Origin: JBGTGG01 sp964398945
GTDB taxonomy: Bacteria > Bacteroidota > Bacteroidia > Cytophagales > Cyclobacteriaceae
DNA length: 64,000 bases
Assembly (NCBI GenBank): GCA_964398945.1
Contig: CAYNOT010000013.1
Span: forward strand, 1-64,000
Reading direction: 5' to 3'
Below, piece by piece: positions 42,378 through 51,312 of this stretch (position 1 is its first letter; the number at the start of each line of letters is the position of its first letter). Position numbers and translations under genes: made by a program. The notes beneath the pieces were generated by a model, which worked only from the letters and a program-made list of their open reading frames with translations, was not told the origin of the DNA and did no database searches.

Positions 42378-43003
42378 ACCGCGAGTGGTTTAAACGTGTA
42401 GCCTTTGCTCGAATACGCTTCCAAAAACCTGGGCAATGTGTACAGTAAATTTTTTGAGGCTTTAATGCTATCGTGAAAAACCACAATGGAACCCGGACGT
42501 GTGGCTTTGATTGTCCCTTTCAAACACCTCTCAGGAGACATACTCAGATCATAATCAAAAGAAAGAACATCCCACATAATTATTTGATGTTGGATACTCC
42601 TGATTTGTTCCCTTGTTATTCTCCCATAAGGGGGGCGAAATAAAGTTGGCGTACTTCCAGCGTGATCATTGATTACTTCATCTGCATCCTCCACCTCCTT
42701 TTTATAAACAGATGAAGGTGTTTTCCATCCACTTACGTGATGAAAGGTGTGGTTGCCAACAACATGACCGGCAGCCAACACTTTTTTAAGAATGCCGGGG
42801 TGTTTCTTTACGTTGTCGCCAATGCAAAAAAAACTTCCCTTCGCATCAAATTTTTTTAGGGTGTCCAAAACCGCTTCCGTAACATCTGGAATGGGGCCAT
42901 CATCAAAAGTGAGGTAAATTTTCTTTTCGGTTGTTGGTATCTTCCAGTGTAGCGATGGGTACAACCACGGAAGAAAAAAAGGTGTCCGGTGAGGGATCAT
43001 CAT
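42374..43003 (-). CDS. Polysaccharide deacetylase (NodB-homology) family protein
   Basis: A 209-residue carbohydrate esterase with the NodB motifs: TFDDGP (catalytic Asp and metal ligand Asp), NHTFHH (metal His pair), RPPYGR, and DVLSFDYD. No signal peptide is evident, so the site of action is uncertain. These enzymes remove N-acetyl groups from chitin-like or peptidoglycan sugars. Two adjacent ATG codons are possible; the first (43003) overlaps the phosphatase stop as ATGA. It also overlaps the following glycosyltransferase gene by ATGA. Confidence 0.9.
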   Translation of the reverse strand: MMIPHRTPFFLPWLYPSLHWKIPTTEKKIYLTFDDGPIPDVTEAVLDTLKKFDAKGSFFCIGDNVKKHPGILKKVLAAGHVVGNHTFHHVSGWKTPSSVYKKEVEDADEVINDHAGSTPTLFRPPYGRITREQIRSIQHQIIMWDVLSFDYDLSMSPERCLKGTIKATRPGSIVVFHDSIKASKNLLYTLPRFLEAYSSKGYTFKPLAV

Positions 43004-44226
43004 CCTATTCTACAGGATAATAGGGTAATATCATCCCGATATCCATTGTTGCCTTTAAATTTATCGAGATCAACAATAATATCCTGATGGATGTTGCTTA
43101 GGCTTTTATTAAAAACTTCATCCGATTCAAAATACTTTATCAGCGAATCAAGGCCAAATTCATTTTCTTTTTCATCGATTGTTTCGGTGACACCATCTGT
43201 ATAACAGAATAAAAGAAAATCATCGAGATCATCTACAAACCCTTCATTGATAAAGGGCATTGGATGTACTGCACCCAGCACGGTAGAGCCATCTTCCAAC
43301 AAACGAAGGCCATTCTTTTTGTCAACTAAAATGGGCGGGTTGTGGCCGCAATTAATATAGACCAAAGTTTTGAGGCTGATATCATAAATCCCAATAAAGC
43401 TGGTGATAAACTTTTCGCCTTTTGCGTTTTCCAACACCTGATAGTTCAAGGCTTCTACAATATCGGTCAGGTTGGGTGTTTGGCGCAGCAAGGTCCGTAA
43501 GGATGCCTGAAAATTCGACATCATTAAAGCCGCTGGAATCCCTTTGCCGCTCACATCGGCAACACACAATAAAAATTGGCTTTTATTGATAGGGATATAA
43601 TCGTAATAATCCCCCCCTACCCGATCGTGGGGAAGATAGCTAGCTTCAACTTTTAAAAAATCCGTATTGGGCAGTTTATCCGGGAACAAAAACTGTTGTA
43701 CGTCACTGGCAATTTCAAGTTCCTTTCGAAAGGCTTCCTGCTCAAGCTGCTTTCTGGCCAGTTTTTTATTCTCAATCGCAACAATGATAATATTGCTGAG
43801 CGCCTGGATAAATTTAATCCCATCCTCACTTTCATAGCGAAAATCGTCCATCTCCAAGCCACCAACAAATACAAGGGCCAGTATTGTTGATTTGTGCTTT
43901 ACCGGAACCACGATATCAAATTCCGCAAAATCGGCAACTTCAAAATCCTTGATCGGACTTACATTTTTAATTTTAAGTATTGATTGCGGAAGGCTAAGTT
44001 TCAGATAAGAAACACTGGTACCATAATTTACCTTACAAGCCCATTCTTCATCATAAACATAAAGTGCAAGTTTCTTAATGTTAAGGTTTGCCCGTAACGT
44101 AAAGTCGTAAATTTTATAAAGCGATGCCTCGGGAACGTTGCTGTTGATTGCTTGTGTGATTTCAAGCAATGCGTTGAGTTCCAACTCTTTGATTTCGTAC
44201 TTGCTCTTCAGGGAAAGTTCGGCCAT
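43000..44226 (-). CDS. SpoIIE/RsbU-type PP2C serine phosphatase with GAF-like sensor
   Basis: A 408-residue protein. Residues 15-175 look like a GAF-type sensory domain. A short coiled helix (EQEAFRKELEIASDVQQFLFP) leads to the PP2C-like SpoIIE domain at about 200-405, whose metal-binding motifs are DRVGGDYYDY, VADVSGKGIPAALMMS and CYTDGVTE. Such phosphatases dephosphorylate anti-anti-sigma factors in partner-switching pathways; no such partner is next to it. It is second in the operon after the GT2 gene and overlaps the next gene by ATGA. Confidence 0.92.
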   Translation of the reverse strand: MAELSLKSKYEIKELELNALLEITQAINSNVPEASLYKIYDFTLRANLNIKKLALYVYDEEWACKVNYGTSVSYLKLSLPQSILKIKNVSPIKDFEVADFAEFDIVVPVKHKSTILALVFVGGLEMDDFRYESEDGIKFIQALSNIIIVAIENKKLARKQLEQEAFRKELEIASDVQQFLFPDKLPNTDFLKVEASYLPHDRVGGDYYDYIPINKSQFLLCVADVSGKGIPAALMMSNFQASLRTLLRQTPNLTDIVEALNYQVLENAKGEKFITSFIGIYDISLKTLVYINCGHNPPILVDKKNGLRLLEDGSTVLGAVHPMPFINEGFVDDLDDFLLFCYTDGVTETIDEKENEFGLDSLIKYFESDEVFNKSLSNIHQDIIVDLDKFKGNNGYRDDITLLSCRIG

Positions 44227-44245
44227 ACTTCAAATTTAGCAGATG

Positions 44246-45370
44246 TCAGGCAGCATTCTGGTTGATACCGGAATAAATTTTTCTTCCCTTCCAGATAAAA
44301 GGTCGTGAGCCTGCAGCAATTGCAATGACAACAACGTAAACGGGATAAATTAATTGTAAAAGAATAATGTGGGGTAATTTCCACGCCAACGTCATGTAGT
44401 TGGACATCCGCTTTAAAAAAATCCGGTCAACTGTACTTCTGAATATTATCAGGGAAATCACTACCTCAACCGCGATGTAGCGGAAGACAATCAGAAATGG
44501 GAAAGAGATAGCAATCAAGTTTATCGTAAAAACGAATAGCGCCATACATTTTGTAAGCATACTTGTTTTCACTTTCCATTTTCCCGCCCAGCGGATACGC
44601 TGAAAAGTAAAATCACGAAAAGTCTCCTGTGGGGCAGTGTCAACAATCGCTTCTACTGCTGGAATAAACTGAATGCCGGCAGGATATTCCCGGCTGATTT
44701 TCTTCAACAAAAAAACATCATCACCGGAAGGAATGTGTTCATTTCCTTCGTATCCGCTTACTTCTTCAAAAACCGATTTCCGAAAAGCCAGGTTGGCACC
44801 ATTGCACATGGTGGGCATCCCCAATTGATTGGTGGCAACACCCACACCAATGACACTGGCAAATTCCGTTGATTGGAGGCTTGCAAAGGTTGAGCCCTGT
44901 GCGGAAATCCGAACCAGGCCAAAGGCCAGCTTTGTATCGGGGGAAAAATATTTCACAATGCAAGACAACCAGTTTGTGCCCATTTTGCAATCGCCATCAG
45001 TAGTGATGATAATTTCACCGGTTGCCAGTTTAATCCCGGCAGAAAGTGCCGCTTTTTTTCCGGATGCCGCATCCAGGTCCAGCAGTTTTAACCTACTATC
45101 TTTTTGGTTTGCAATCAATTCTGTTGTACGGTCCTCTGAATGATCGTTCACAACAATCACTTCAAATGCCGGATACGTCTGCTCAAGCAAACAGTTTAAA
45201 AGCTTTTCAATATTTTGTTCCTCATTCCGTACAGGCACCACCACAGAAACAAAAGGCTGACTTGAAGAATGTGTGGTTTCTTTCGGATTTACTGCCTTTC
45301 GCCAGCCAAAAATCACCAACATCACAAAAATACCATACAGTGCAAACAGCAGAATCAGTAATATTTCCAT
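44246..45370 (-). CDS. Family 2 glycosyltransferase, membrane-bound
   Basis: A 374-residue inverting GT-A enzyme with an N-terminal membrane segment (1-20) and several C-terminal ones. The catalytic domain shows VVVPVRNEEQNIEKLL, VVNDHSEDRT, TDGDCKMG (the DxD metal motif) and FQRIRWAGKWK (the (Q/R)xxRW motif), like processive or poly-sugar synthases. The nucleotide sugar and product are unknown. It is first in the seven-gene operon leading down to ansA. Its start is divergent from ruvC, 50 bases away. Confidence 0.88.
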   Translation of the reverse strand: MEILLILLFALYGIFVMLVIFGWRKAVNPKETTHSSSQPFVSVVVPVRNEEQNIEKLLNCLLEQTYPAFEVIVVNDHSEDRTTELIANQKDSRLKLLDLDAASGKKAALSAGIKLATGEIIITTDGDCKMGTNWLSCIVKYFSPDTKLAFGLVRISAQGSTFASLQSTEFASVIGVGVATNQLGMPTMCNGANLAFRKSVFEEVSGYEGNEHIPSGDDVFLLKKISREYPAGIQFIPAVEAIVDTAPQETFRDFTFQRIRWAGKWKVKTSMLTKCMALFVFTINLIAISFPFLIVFRYIAVEVVISLIIFRSTVDRIFLKRMSNYMTLAWKLPHIILLQLIYPVYVVVIAIAAGSRPFIWKGRKIYSGINQNAA

Positions 45371-45420
45371 AATAATGCCTGCAATTTCTGAAATTTCTGG
45401 CTACTGCCTAACTTACCCCC

Positions 45421-46002
45421 GTGGGAAAGGTGATAAAAGAGAAAATAATACTCGGGCTGGATCCGGGCACAAGCGTGATGGGCTACGGAATAATCCATAT
45501 AAATGGCAGCGCAATCAAGCTTTTACAGTTTGGTGTGATCCATCTTAAGAAGTATGACAACCATGAATTGAAGCTCAAGAAAATATTTGACCGGGTGTTG
45601 AACCTCATTGATGAGTATCATCCAGATGAAGTGGCATTGGAAGCCCCTTTCTTTGGCAAGAATGTACAATCGATGCTGAAACTTGGTCGCGCCCAGGGTG
45701 TTGCCATGTCGGCTGCGCTCTTTCGTGAAATCCCCATTACTGAATATGCCCCGAAAAAAGTAAAGCAATCCGTAACCGGAAATGGAAATGCATCCAAAGA
45801 ACAGGTTGCCAAAATGTTGATTGGTTTGTTGGCGATAAAAGAAGCACCAAAATTATTGGATGCTACTGATGCGTTGGCTGTTGCCATCTGTCATCATTAC
45901 CAAAAAGGACCGAGTACTTCGAAAACAAAAACCTGGGAAAGCTTTTTGAAAGAAAATCCGGAAAGAGAGAAGAAACCTATCGGCAATTTAAAAACCGACT
46001 AA
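45421..46002 (+). CDS. ruvC: Holliday junction endonuclease RuvC
   Basis: RuvC resolves Holliday junctions after RuvAB branch migration. The 193-residue protein has the acidic catalytic set: Asp14 in LGLDPGTS, Glu74 in ALEAPFFGKN, and Asp147 and Asp150 in LLDATDALAVAI. The N-terminus is conserved, but the annotated start is GTG (45421), with a further in-frame GTG at 45430. The C-terminal 25 residues are a basic Ser/Lys tail. RuvA and RuvB are not nearby. The spacer to the flippase gene, 46003-46041, holds a palindromic AATTTGCAAATT. Confidence 0.95.
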   Translation: MGKVIKEKIILGLDPGTSVMGYGIIHINGSAIKLLQFGVIHLKKYDNHELKLKKIFDRVLNLIDEYHPDEVALEAPFFGKNVQSMLKLGRAQGVAMSAALFREIPITEYAPKKVKQSVTGNGNASKEQVAKMLIGLLAIKEAPKLLDATDALAVAICHHYQKGPSTSKTKTWESFLKENPEREKKPIGNLKTD

Positions 46003-46041
46003 TTTTCTAATTTGCAAATTATCTAATCGACCAATTAATAA

Positions 46042-47541
46042 ATGGGCATTGTCATTCGCCAAAGTTTCTGGACTTCGGTAATCTCCTACATCGGTGTTGT
46101 GCTTGGGTATGTCAATCTGCTGTACTTATATCCCCGGTTTTTAGATCCCGATCAAATTGGATTGTTGCGGACGGTACAAGATGCTGCAATTCTATTGGCG
46201 GCTTTCGCGCAGGCCGGGCTTTCCCAAACCATTGTCCGGTACTTTCCGCACTATAGCAAAGACCGGGACGAAGGCCAAAAATTCGTCAACCTCATCTTTG
46301 TTCTTTCACTTGGTGCGTTTATCCTCTTTGCAATTGTATTCTTTCTTTTAAAGAGCAACATCATTGATTTCTTTGGTGAAAATGGAAACCAGTTGGAAAA
46401 CTATCTGGTCCTAACCCTGTGGCTCACGCTCATCATGACGTTGATTACGCTGACAGAATCGTATTCACGGGCAAATTTAAAAGTAACCACACCCAATTTT
46501 TTACGGGAAATCGGACTTCGTGCAATACAAGGCATATTGGTGTTATGCTATTTTCTTGATGTCTATGATTTTTATGGTTTTTTGATTCTCACGGTATTCT
46601 CCTATGTACTCAATCTTTTAATCTTATTGGTGTACTTAAAATCGGTTGGTGACCTGAAATTAAAACTTTCTATCCTTCAATTACCAAAGAAGAAATTTCA
46701 GGAAATTATACAGTTCAGTGTATTTAGTTTAGCGGGCACAGGTGCCTTGCTTACCATTATCAAAATCGACAGCCTGATGGTTTCCGCATTGGCCGCAAAC
46801 GGTTTTATTAGCAATGCAATTTATACCACTGCGGTGTATATGGCTACCGTTATTGAAATCCCAAGACGCGCCATCAACCAAACCACCAACACCCTGATAG
46901 CAAGGGCATTTGAGAAAAATGACCTGGCAGAAGTTGGAGCATTGTACAAGAAAACCACAGTGAATCAATTGGCAATTGGCGCCTTGCTCTTTATTGGTGT
47001 TTGGGCAAACCTTGAGTCCATTTATGCGATTATGCCAAAAGGCGATACGTATATAGCAGGCTATTCTGTGGTGATCATTATTGGAGTTGTTAAAATCATT
47101 GACATGTTGTTCGGGCCAAATGGGGAGCTGTTGGTTTTATCTGAATACTATTGGTTTCATACCTCAGCCTTGATGGTGATGATTGTTATTTCAATCTCTT
47201 TAAATTATCTCCTGATTCCGGAATATGGAATTCAAGGTGCTGCGTACGCAACCCTGATTACCTACCTGCTCTTTAACCTTGCAAAACTATTTTTTGTTTA
47301 TTTAAAATTAAAAATCCAGCCTTTTACCGTTGGGTGCCTAAAGGTGCTGGTCATTTCTATTTTTGTGATTATGGTGAACAAGTGGCTGCCAAGTCTGGAA
47401 AACAGCTATTTCGACATCATCTATCGATCAATCCTCATTTCCGTGCTGTATGGTTTCTTGATTATCATCAGCCGGTCATCAGCAGAAATCAATAATTTGT
47501 TTGCAAAAGGGTTATCGATGATAAAATCTATATGGAAATAA
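46042..47541 (+). CDS. Polysaccharide flippase, Wzx/MATE-like
   Basis: A 499-residue membrane protein with about 12-14 predicted helices, matching the oligosaccharide flippase family (MOP superfamily). The N-terminal part has IVIRQSFWTSVISYIGVVLGYVNLLY and DPDQIGLLRTVQDAAILL, typical of such transporters. It should move lipid-linked oligosaccharides across the inner membrane. The following plus-strand genes (YfhO and two glycosyltransferase-like proteins) support a polysaccharide role. The start is ATG at 46042. Confidence 0.85.
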   Translation: MGIVIRQSFWTSVISYIGVVLGYVNLLYLYPRFLDPDQIGLLRTVQDAAILLAAFAQAGLSQTIVRYFPHYSKDRDEGQKFVNLIFVLSLGAFILFAIVFFLLKSNIIDFFGENGNQLENYLVLTLWLTLIMTLITLTESYSRANLKVTTPNFLREIGLRAIQGILVLCYFLDVYDFYGFLILTVFSYVLNLLILLVYLKSVGDLKLKLSILQLPKKKFQEIIQFSVFSLAGTGALLTIIKIDSLMVSALAANGFISNAIYTTAVYMATVIEIPRRAINQTTNTLIARAFEKNDLAEVGALYKKTTVNQLAIGALLFIGVWANLESIYAIMPKGDTYIAGYSVVIIIGVVKIIDMLFGPNGELLVLSEYYWFHTSALMVMIVISISLNYLLIPEYGIQGAAYATLITYLLFNLAKLFFVYLKLKIQPFTVGCLKVLVISIFVIMVNKWLPSLENSYFDIIYRSILISVLYGFLIIISRSSAEINNLFAKGLSMIKSIWK

Positions 47542-47552
47542 TCCCGGAATAG

Positions 47553-47560
47553 TAGTTTTG
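47553..47560 (+). promoter_or_regulatory. TAGTTTTG -7 box before the YfhO gene
   Basis: Full match to TAnnTTTG, 33 bases upstream of the ATG at 47594, suggesting a promoter for the YfhO-glycosyltransferase unit separate from the flippase gene. No clear -33 element. Confidence 0.45.
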
Positions 47561-47593
47561 TACCTTATCCCTCATTGATTAAACCCGAAGCGA

Positions 47594-50014
47594 ATGGATC
47601 TTCAACGCATCAAGAAACAAGCATTGCCCCACACGATAGCCCTTATCGTTTTTATTGCCTTAACGGTGATTTTCTATTACCCGCTCATTTTAGGGGATAA
47701 AACCCTGGATCAACATGATGTGAACCAGGGGGTTGCATCCGGGATTGAATTGAGCAATTTCAGGGCAGAAACCGGGGAAGAGGGCCTCTGGACGAACAGC
47801 ATGTTTGGCGGGATGCCGGCTTACCTGATCAATGTAAAGTGGTCCGGCTCCATTATTTTGACCACGATTGAAAAAGTTATCTCGTTTGGTTTCCCCAGCT
47901 CCGCGAGGGAAACATTCCTTTCCATGCTTTGCTTCTACGTGTTGTTGGTAGTATTTGGCGTGCGTCCTTCGCTGGCAATTGCCGGGGCGATTGCGTATGG
48001 GTTTAGTACCTTTTTTATTATCAGTATCCAGGCAGGCCATGTCTGGAAAGTTCGCGCGATCGCATACGCACCGCTGGTAATCGCAGGAGTTCACTTGCTT
48101 TACCGGGGAAGAAATCTTGTGGGGACAGCGTTAACCGCATTGGCATTGGCGTTGGAAATCAATAGCAATCACCTTCAAATTAGTTACTATCTGTTTTTAA
48201 TCCTGGTATTATATGGTATCGTTTCATTAGTGGTTGCCATAAAAAACAAAACGGTTTTACCATTTGTTTATTCAAATGTACTTGTTGGTGTTGCTGTGGT
48301 GATCGCTATAGGCGCCAACTTCGGCAAGATTTGGTCGACTTACGAATACGGAAAATATTCAACGCGCGGAAAATCAGAACTCACTGCCGATAACAATACG
48401 AGCAATGGCCTTGACCGTGATTATGTTTTTAACTGGAGCAGCGGGAAGGCAGAGAGCTTTACATTTCTCGTTCCGAATTTTTACGGAGGTGCGAGTGGTC
48501 AATATACGGGTAGTGGCAGTGAACTGGAAAAAGTACTTCAGCAAAACAATGCGCCTCCCGATCAAATCCAACAATACACACGCGGGCTCTTAGGGTATTG
48601 GGGACCCCAACCTTTTGTGGCCGGACCTGCTTATGCGGGTGCCATCATCTGCTTTTTATTTGTGATTGGAATTTTATGCGCAGATACCAAATATAGAGTT
48701 TGGTTGATTACGGCAACGGTACTCGGTATTGTTCTTTCGTGGGGGAAAAATTTTCCTTCCCTGAATTATTTGTTTTATGATGTCGTTCCGCTTTACAGCA
48801 AGTTCAGGGCAGTATCCATGACTGTTGTCATTGCAATGCTGACGATGCCATTGCTTGGTTTCATTGGGTTGGAACAATTACTGAAAGAAGATACCAAAGA
48901 AAAAGTGAAAAAGCTTTTGATCTCCTTTGGTATTACAGTGGGTGTGGCATTGTTAATTGCGATCATAGCCTACGTTCCACGGATTGATTTTGAAATGCAG
49001 GATTTTATAAAGAATGCAGTGAATGCCAGCAGGAAATCAATTATCCGGATGGATGCTTTCAGAAGTATCTTTTTTATAGCAGCTACATTTGCAGCGATTT
49101 TATTTTTCATAAAACAAAAATTGAGCGCTGGTATTTTTGCCGCCTTATTTTCCCTTTTGATAACACTCGATATTGTTGGGGTGAACTATCGCTACTTAAA
49201 CAGTGACAGCTACGTTGCCCAACGAAAAAACACATTCTTTCAAGAAACACCGGCCGATCAGGTGATCTTACAAGACAGGAGCCTCGACTTTCGTGTACTA
49301 AATTTTGCTGATCCATTCAACGAAGCAAGAACATCAGTCTTTCATAAATCAGTGGGTGGATACCACGGTGCCAAATTAGGGAGGTACCAGGATTTCATTA
49401 CCCACCAACTTTCCGGGGAGATGCAGGAAATTATGACAACAGGAAGGATCACATCCGGCAACACGCGATTGTTGAGTATGCTGAACACCAGATACTTTTT
49501 GGTTGGAAACACAGCAGAGTCAGTAGTTCAGAACCCGAATGCGTTGGGCAATGCCTGGTTTGTGCAATCAATAAGAGAAGTAAGCACGCCCGATGAAGAA
49601 CTTGCATCGTTGAGCGATCTTGCAGTAAAGCGTGAAGCAGCAATGGATGTTTCAAAATTCAAGAAACCAGAATTCCAATATGATTCAGTATCATCCATCA
49701 CATTAAAATCGTATGCACCCAACAAGCTTGTGTATGAAAGCAGCAGTGCTGCAAATGGGTATGCAGTTTTTTCTGAAATCCATTACCCAAAAGGATGGAA
49801 AGCATTCATCGATAATAACGAGGTAGCAATAGACCGCGTGAATTATATTTTGCGCGGGTTGGCCATTCCTGCGGGAAGTCATCAGATCGAATTTCGGTTT
49901 GAACCGGAAGTTTATTTTGTGGGGAATAAAGTGATGTGGGGATTTAATATTGCATTGCTATTACTTTCTGGATTTGCAATGGGCGTAGTTTTCAGAAGTT
50001 CAAAAACTGAATGA
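47594..50014 (+). CDS. YfhO-family multi-pass membrane protein
   Basis: An 806-residue protein with about 12-14 helices in the first 530 residues and a soluble, extracytoplasmic C-terminal part (about 560-775), followed by one last helix (about 780-797). The family signature region shows DVNQGVASGIELSNFRAETGEEGLWTNSMFGGMPAYL, described at about residues 38-74, and GHVWKVRAIAYAPLV. YfhO proteins are related to GT-C glycosyltransferases; one Bacillus member acts on lipoteichoic acid. Target here is unknown. It overlaps the next gene by ATGA, so it belongs to the glycosyltransferase unit. Confidence 0.9.
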   Translation: MDLQRIKKQALPHTIALIVFIALTVIFYYPLILGDKTLDQHDVNQGVASGIELSNFRAETGEEGLWTNSMFGGMPAYLINVKWSGSIILTTIEKVISFGFPSSARETFLSMLCFYVLLVVFGVRPSLAIAGAIAYGFSTFFIISIQAGHVWKVRAIAYAPLVIAGVHLLYRGRNLVGTALTALALALEINSNHLQISYYLFLILVLYGIVSLVVAIKNKTVLPFVYSNVLVGVAVVIAIGANFGKIWSTYEYGKYSTRGKSELTADNNTSNGLDRDYVFNWSSGKAESFTFLVPNFYGGASGQYTGSGSELEKVLQQNNAPPDQIQQYTRGLLGYWGPQPFVAGPAYAGAIICFLFVIGILCADTKYRVWLITATVLGIVLSWGKNFPSLNYLFYDVVPLYSKFRAVSMTVVIAMLTMPLLGFIGLEQLLKEDTKEKVKKLLISFGITVGVALLIAIIAYVPRIDFEMQDFIKNAVNASRKSIIRMDAFRSIFFIAATFAAILFFIKQKLSAGIFAALFSLLITLDIVGVNYRYLNSDSYVAQRKNTFFQETPADQVILQDRSLDFRVLNFADPFNEARTSVFHKSVGGYHGAKLGRYQDFITHQLSGEMQEIMTTGRITSGNTRLLSMLNTRYFLVGNTAESVVQNPNALGNAWFVQSIREVSTPDEELASLSDLAVKREAAMDVSKFKKPEFQYDSVSSITLKSYAPNKLVYESSSAANGYAVFSEIHYPKGWKAFIDNNEVAIDRVNYILRGLAIPAGSHQIEFRFEPEVYFVGNKVMWGFNIALLLLSGFAMGVVFRSSKTE

Positions 50015-51309
50015 AGAAAGTTTTGATCATTACGTATTATTGGTCGCCAAGTGGTGGGATCGGTGTATTGCGTTGTTTAAAGTTCGCAAAGTACCTCCGC
50101 CAATTTGGTTGGGAACCGGTCATTTATACCGCTTCCAATCCACAGTATCCGTACATTGATCACTCCAATGACAAGGATATCCCTGAAGGAATTGAGATAC
50201 TGAAACATCCGATTTTTGAGCCATTCTCGTTATTTAAAAAGTTCACAGGTAAAAAAAAGGACGAACCGATTAGCAACCCGTTGGTTACGAAGGAGAAGAA
50301 TAGAGGTGTGGTCGAAAAGTTGGCAATCTGGATACGTGCTAATTTTTTTATACCAGACGCACGAGCATTTTGGATTAAGCCTTCAGTAAAATTCCTTAGC
50401 AACTACTTACGGGAAAATAAAGTAGATGCTATCCTATCAAATGGCCCGCCTCATACGAATACAGTAATTGCATGTCGGCTAGCGCAAAAATTCTCGATTC
50501 CATGGTTGGCTGATTTTCAGGATCCCTGGACACAAGTGGATTACTATTCCTTGTTTCCCATAGGAAAAAGAGCCGATCGAATCCATAAAAAACTTGAGCA
50601 GGAAGTATTCAATACCGCTAATAAAATTACCATCGCCAGCCCGACCTGGAAAAAAGACCTTGAGAAAATAGGAGCTAAAAATGTGGATGTAATTTATTGG
50701 GGATATGATGAAGATGATTTTAAGAACATAGACCAAAAGCAAACTGAAAAATTTACAATTTTTCATGCCGGGATATTTGGGCACGACCGTCTTTCCCCAT
50801 CATTTTTTGAAGCACTGAAAGAAGTAATTGAAGAAATACCATCCTTTTCGAGTGACCTGGAAATTCAATTTTTTGGAATGGTGGACCATACAGTCATTGA
50901 AGAAATCAAACGCAATAACCTGATGGGGCATACAATCTTGGGCGGAACAATAGGCCGTGAAGTTGTCTTGCAAAAAATGATAGCGGCATTTCTGCTCTTG
51001 CTCCCCTTGAACAAATCTTTAAACATTAATGGAAGGCTGCCCGGAAAACTTTACGAATATTTGCGTTCGTATAATTGGATCCTTGCAATAGGCCCCGGTT
51101 CAAGTGATGTAAGACAGCTTCTTGATCAAACTTCTTCAGGGAAGATTGCTGATTTTGGTGAAAAAGAATTACTGAAAAAACATATACAACACTTTTATAA
51201 ACTTTACCTTAATAAGGAATACCGTTCCAAGAATAAGGAAAGCATACATGGATACGATGTCCGAAAGCAAACTCAAAACTTGACCAGCCATTTGAACCAG
51301 ATAACCTAA
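50011..51309 (+). CDS. Glycosyltransferase, GT4-like
   Basis: A 432-residue protein with a GT-B-type N-terminus (VLIITYYWSPSGGIGVLRCLKFAKYL, residues about 4-29), where the glycine-rich ggigvlR segment is typical of family 4 sugar transferases. The C-terminal half includes ASPTWKKDL, FHAGIFG and a GRLPGKLYEYLRS segment near 350, the last resembling the acceptor and nucleotide-binding region. Substrate is unknown. It is translationally coupled to the YfhO gene by a four-base overlap. Confidence 0.85.
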   Translation: MKKVLIITYYWSPSGGIGVLRCLKFAKYLRQFGWEPVIYTASNPQYPYIDHSNDKDIPEGIEILKHPIFEPFSLFKKFTGKKKDEPISNPLVTKEKNRGVVEKLAIWIRANFFIPDARAFWIKPSVKFLSNYLRENKVDAILSNGPPHTNTVIACRLAQKFSIPWLADFQDPWTQVDYYSLFPIGKRADRIHKKLEQEVFNTANKITIASPTWKKDLEKIGAKNVDVIYWGYDEDDFKNIDQKQTEKFTIFHAGIFGHDRLSPSFFEALKEVIEEIPSFSSDLEIQFFGMVDHTVIEEIKRNNLMGHTILGGTIGREVVLQKMIAAFLLLLPLNKSLNINGRLPGKLYEYLRSYNWILAIGPGSSDVRQLLDQTSSGKIADFGEKELLKKHIQHFYKLYLNKEYRSKNKESIHGYDVRKQTQNLTSHLNQIT

Positions 51310-51312
51310 GGA

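Noticed and set aside
46003..46041. AATTTGCAAATT palindrome and surrounding A+T-rich spacer between ruvC and the flippase gene
   Set aside because: Low-complexity sequence common in intergenic gaps of these genomes; no further evidence of function.
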